Part shown: piece after piece, positions 62,589-64,000 of the stretch
Position numbering within the stretch: position 1 is the first letter of the stretch
Layout: each line of letters begins with the position of its first letter
Source of the DNA: Micromonospora sp. WMMD1102
Lineage (GTDB): Bacteria; Actinomycetota; Actinomycetes; Mycobacteriales; Micromonosporaceae
DNA length: 64,000 nucleotides
Direction: 5' to 3'
Assembly: GCF_029626265.1 (NCBI RefSeq)
Contig: NZ_JARUBN010000001.1
Coordinates: 5,149,001 to 5,213,000 of the forward strand
The notes under the pieces: model-generated
Seen by the model: the letters and a program-made list of their open reading frames with translations, nothing else
The model's database searches: none
What the model was told of the DNA's origin: nothing
Translations under genes and position numbers: made by a program

Positions 62589-62684
62589 GTCCTCCGACGC
62601 TAGGCCGGAGTCACGTCGACGTGATCCGGGATGATCCCCATCCCGTCCCTGAATCCGCACACCCGGACGGGCCCGGGCCGGCCC

Positions 62685-62879
62685 TCACTTCGTGGTCAGG
62701 TCCGGACGGTGCTGCCGGATCCACGCCTCGACATCCGACTTGCGCCAGACCTTCCCCATCACCAACTCCTGGTATGGCTCCGGAAAGTTGCGATGGCTGG
62801 TGATCACGTGGACCCGTTGCTTGCTTATGCCGCCGAGCATCACCCGGATCTCATGCGCTCCGACAAGCTCAGGCTCCAC
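62685..62879 (-). CDS. Small helix-turn-helix (excisionase/AlpA-like) protein
   Basis: The 64-residue protein has the layout of MerR-like excisionase-type DNA-binding domains: VGAHEIRVMLGGISKQRVHVI (helix-turn-helix), then a short beta hairpin and WRKSDVEAWIRQH. Such proteins regulate nearby genes or mobile elements. No integrase is visible nearby. Confidence 0.7.
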   Translation of the reverse strand: MEPELVGAHEIRVMLGGISKQRVHVITSHRNFPEPYQELVMGKVWRKSDVEAWIRQHRPDLTTK

Positions 62880-62946
62880 GTCACGGACGCTAGATCGTTG
62901 CCCCTATGCCTTGACTAAGGTCAACAGCAGAGGCACCGTTAGAGGT

Positions 62947-63255
62947 ATGACTCCGCCCAACCACTCAGCCGTCTTCGACCGCCTGCCGCCGCGAACCCAT
63001 CCGCATCCGCCGATCCGGCCGCTCTGGCTCTGCCGTGCCTGCGCCGCACCGTGGCCCTGCCCGACCGCACGCCTGCTCCTCCAGAGTGAGTTCGCGTCCG
63101 CGCCGGCCGCCCTGTCGATCCTGATGGTGGCCGTACTTCACGAGGCGATGACCGATCTGCACGCACTGAACCCGGGTGCCGAGCCGGATCTCACCGAGAT
63201 GTTCGGAAGGTTTGTCGGTTGGACCAGCCGAGGACCACTGTCCTCGTCAGGGTGA
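62947..63255 (+). CDS. Hypothetical protein with WLCRACAAPWPC motif
   Basis: The 102-residue product has an N-terminal Pro-rich stretch and a CRACAAPWPCPT motif similar in spacing to the Cys motif of the 61465-61803 product. An alpha-helical C-terminal half follows. The ATG at 62947 is preceded by TTAGAGGT. No function is assigned. It is upstream of an XRE-type regulator gene in the same direction. Confidence 0.55.
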   Translation: MTPPNHSAVFDRLPPRTHPHPPIRPLWLCRACAAPWPCPTARLLLQSEFASAPAALSILMVAVLHEAMTDLHALNPGAEPDLTEMFGRFVGWTSRGPLSSSG

Positions 63256-63416
63256 CGGAACGCCGCCGCGTGACCTCTCCGGAGGCGCACCGCGAGAAAC
63301 GTCGTACCCGGGCGGTAGGAATTGGGCCGCGCAGAGAGGGTGACTCGTCGTCCTCCGGGGTCGTGCGCGGGGGTCAGCAGCAGGTACGTCAGATCGTCAC
63401 GCCCCGAAGGACCGTC

Positions 63417-64000
63417 ATGCCCCCAGCCGAGCACCACTCGCAGGACCCACACCTCCCGCAGGACCCGCACGACCCGACACCTGGTTCGGCCGCCGCGACC
63501 CATCCGGCCGGCACGCCGGGCTCCCTCGGCGCGCTGCTGGCCGAGCTGCGCCTGACCCGGGGCTGGAGCCAGCTCCGGGTGGCCGAGCAACTCTGCGCCG
63601 CCTCCGGGGTGCCGACGGTCAGCCGGCACGAGGTCTCCCGGTGGGAGCGCCAGCAGCGGGTACCCGGCGAGTTCTGGCTCGGCTGGCTGGCGGCCGTACT
63701 CGAGGTGCCCGTCGAGGATTTGGTGCTCGCCGCCGCCGCGAGCCGTCCCGCCGCGAGCCGTCCCGGCGGGTCCGGAGGCGCCGGCCGGACGACCTGCGGA
63801 GATCCCGGTACGGCACGGGCCAGCCAAGGATCGTCGACGTCGGCACGGGCCCGCCAGGAGCTGGCGACCTCGGCGCACGTCTGGCTCACCGACCCGGGCG
63901 GGCTGGCGTGGACGCCTTCGGATCAACCGGGAACGGCTGGCGGCGGCGTACCGCCGGGTCCGCTCGACAGTGCCGGAGTCGCCCGGTTGCGCCGGCTCGA
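63417..64000 (+). CDS. XRE-family helix-turn-helix regulator (runs off the right edge)
   Basis: The open frame from the ATG at 63417 (AAGGA upstream) continues to the window edge without a stop. It encodes an N-terminal Pro/His-rich tail and an XRE helix-turn-helix (LGALLAELRLTRGWSQLRVAEQLC, then VSRHEVSRWERQQRVPGEFWLG). A low-complexity linker and the beginning of a C-terminal part follow. It is truncated only by the window. Confidence 0.75.
   Translation, partial: MPPAEHHSQDPHLPQDPHDPTPGSAAATHPAGTPGSLGALLAELRLTRGWSQLRVAEQLCAASGVPTVSRHEVSRWERQQRVPGEFWLGWLAAVLEVPVEDLVLAAAASRPAASRPGGSGGAGRTTCGDPGTARASQGSSTSARARQELATSAHVWLTDPGGLAWTPSDQPGTAGGGVPPGPLDSAGVARLRRL

Noticed and set aside
62685..64000. 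Prophage or integrative element at the right edge
   Set aside because: The excisionase-like gene is not accompanied by an integrase, att repeats or phage structural genes in the window.

Overview
The window is about 72% GC, dense, and rich in GTG starts and ATGA/GTGA stop-start overlaps. The peptidoglycan genes are of the meso-diaminopimelate type. Together with LexA boxes of the TCGAAC-N4-GTTCKA type and leaderless GTG starts behind TAnnnT hexamers, this points to a filamentous actinobacterium. I infer the family Micromonosporaceae from protein resemblance remembered from Micromonospora/Salinispora-like genomes. No database was searched. No rRNA, tRNA, CRISPR array, insertion sequence or prophage was found.

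Region 1 (1-14.3 kb, minus strand) is the division and cell wall (dcw) cluster, read mraZ, rsmH, ftsL-like, ftsI, murE, murF, mraY, ftsW, murG, murC and the 5' end of ftsQ. The canonical murD is absent from its usual place between mraY and ftsW. A promoter overlapping three 10-bp-phased MraZ boxes lies upstream of mraZ. Next come a large SF1 helicase with a degenerate nuclease-like tail and, divergently, murT-gatD (lipid II amidation) plus a TVP38-like membrane protein.

Region 2 (20-32.5 kb) holds a PaoABC-type molybdenum hydroxylase operon, then leuS convergent to it. leuS is preceded by a textbook-like leucine attenuator with a 12-residue leader peptide containing three consecutive Leu codons. 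A MoxR / DUF58 / transglutaminase operon follows.

Region 3 (32.5-47.5 kb) is rich in DNA damage tolerance genes: dinB, and a split SOS mutasome (a HEPN-like protein with imuA', then imuB-dnaE2) with two LexA boxes. A lipoprotein gene separates the two halves. Mixed in are an aldo/keto reductase, an ECF sigma locus with an apparent frameshift, a phosphodiesterase/phosphatase-like protein with a Gly-Pro insert, and a methyltransferase. A perfect 25-bp-arm palindrome abuts the dnaE2 stop codon.

Region 4 (47.5-64 kb) carries a secreted ricin-lectin/beta-helix protein, an EamA transporter, a PAP2 phosphatase, a frameshifted hypothetical gene, and a carotenoid-modification operon (CrtA-like monooxygenase, GNAT, CruF, GT2, CrtI/CrtD-like) containing a chained 17-codon mini-gene. 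It continues with a second ECF sigma/membrane partner pair, a CDP-alcohol phosphotransferase, metF, and small regulatory and hypothetical genes that run off the right edge.
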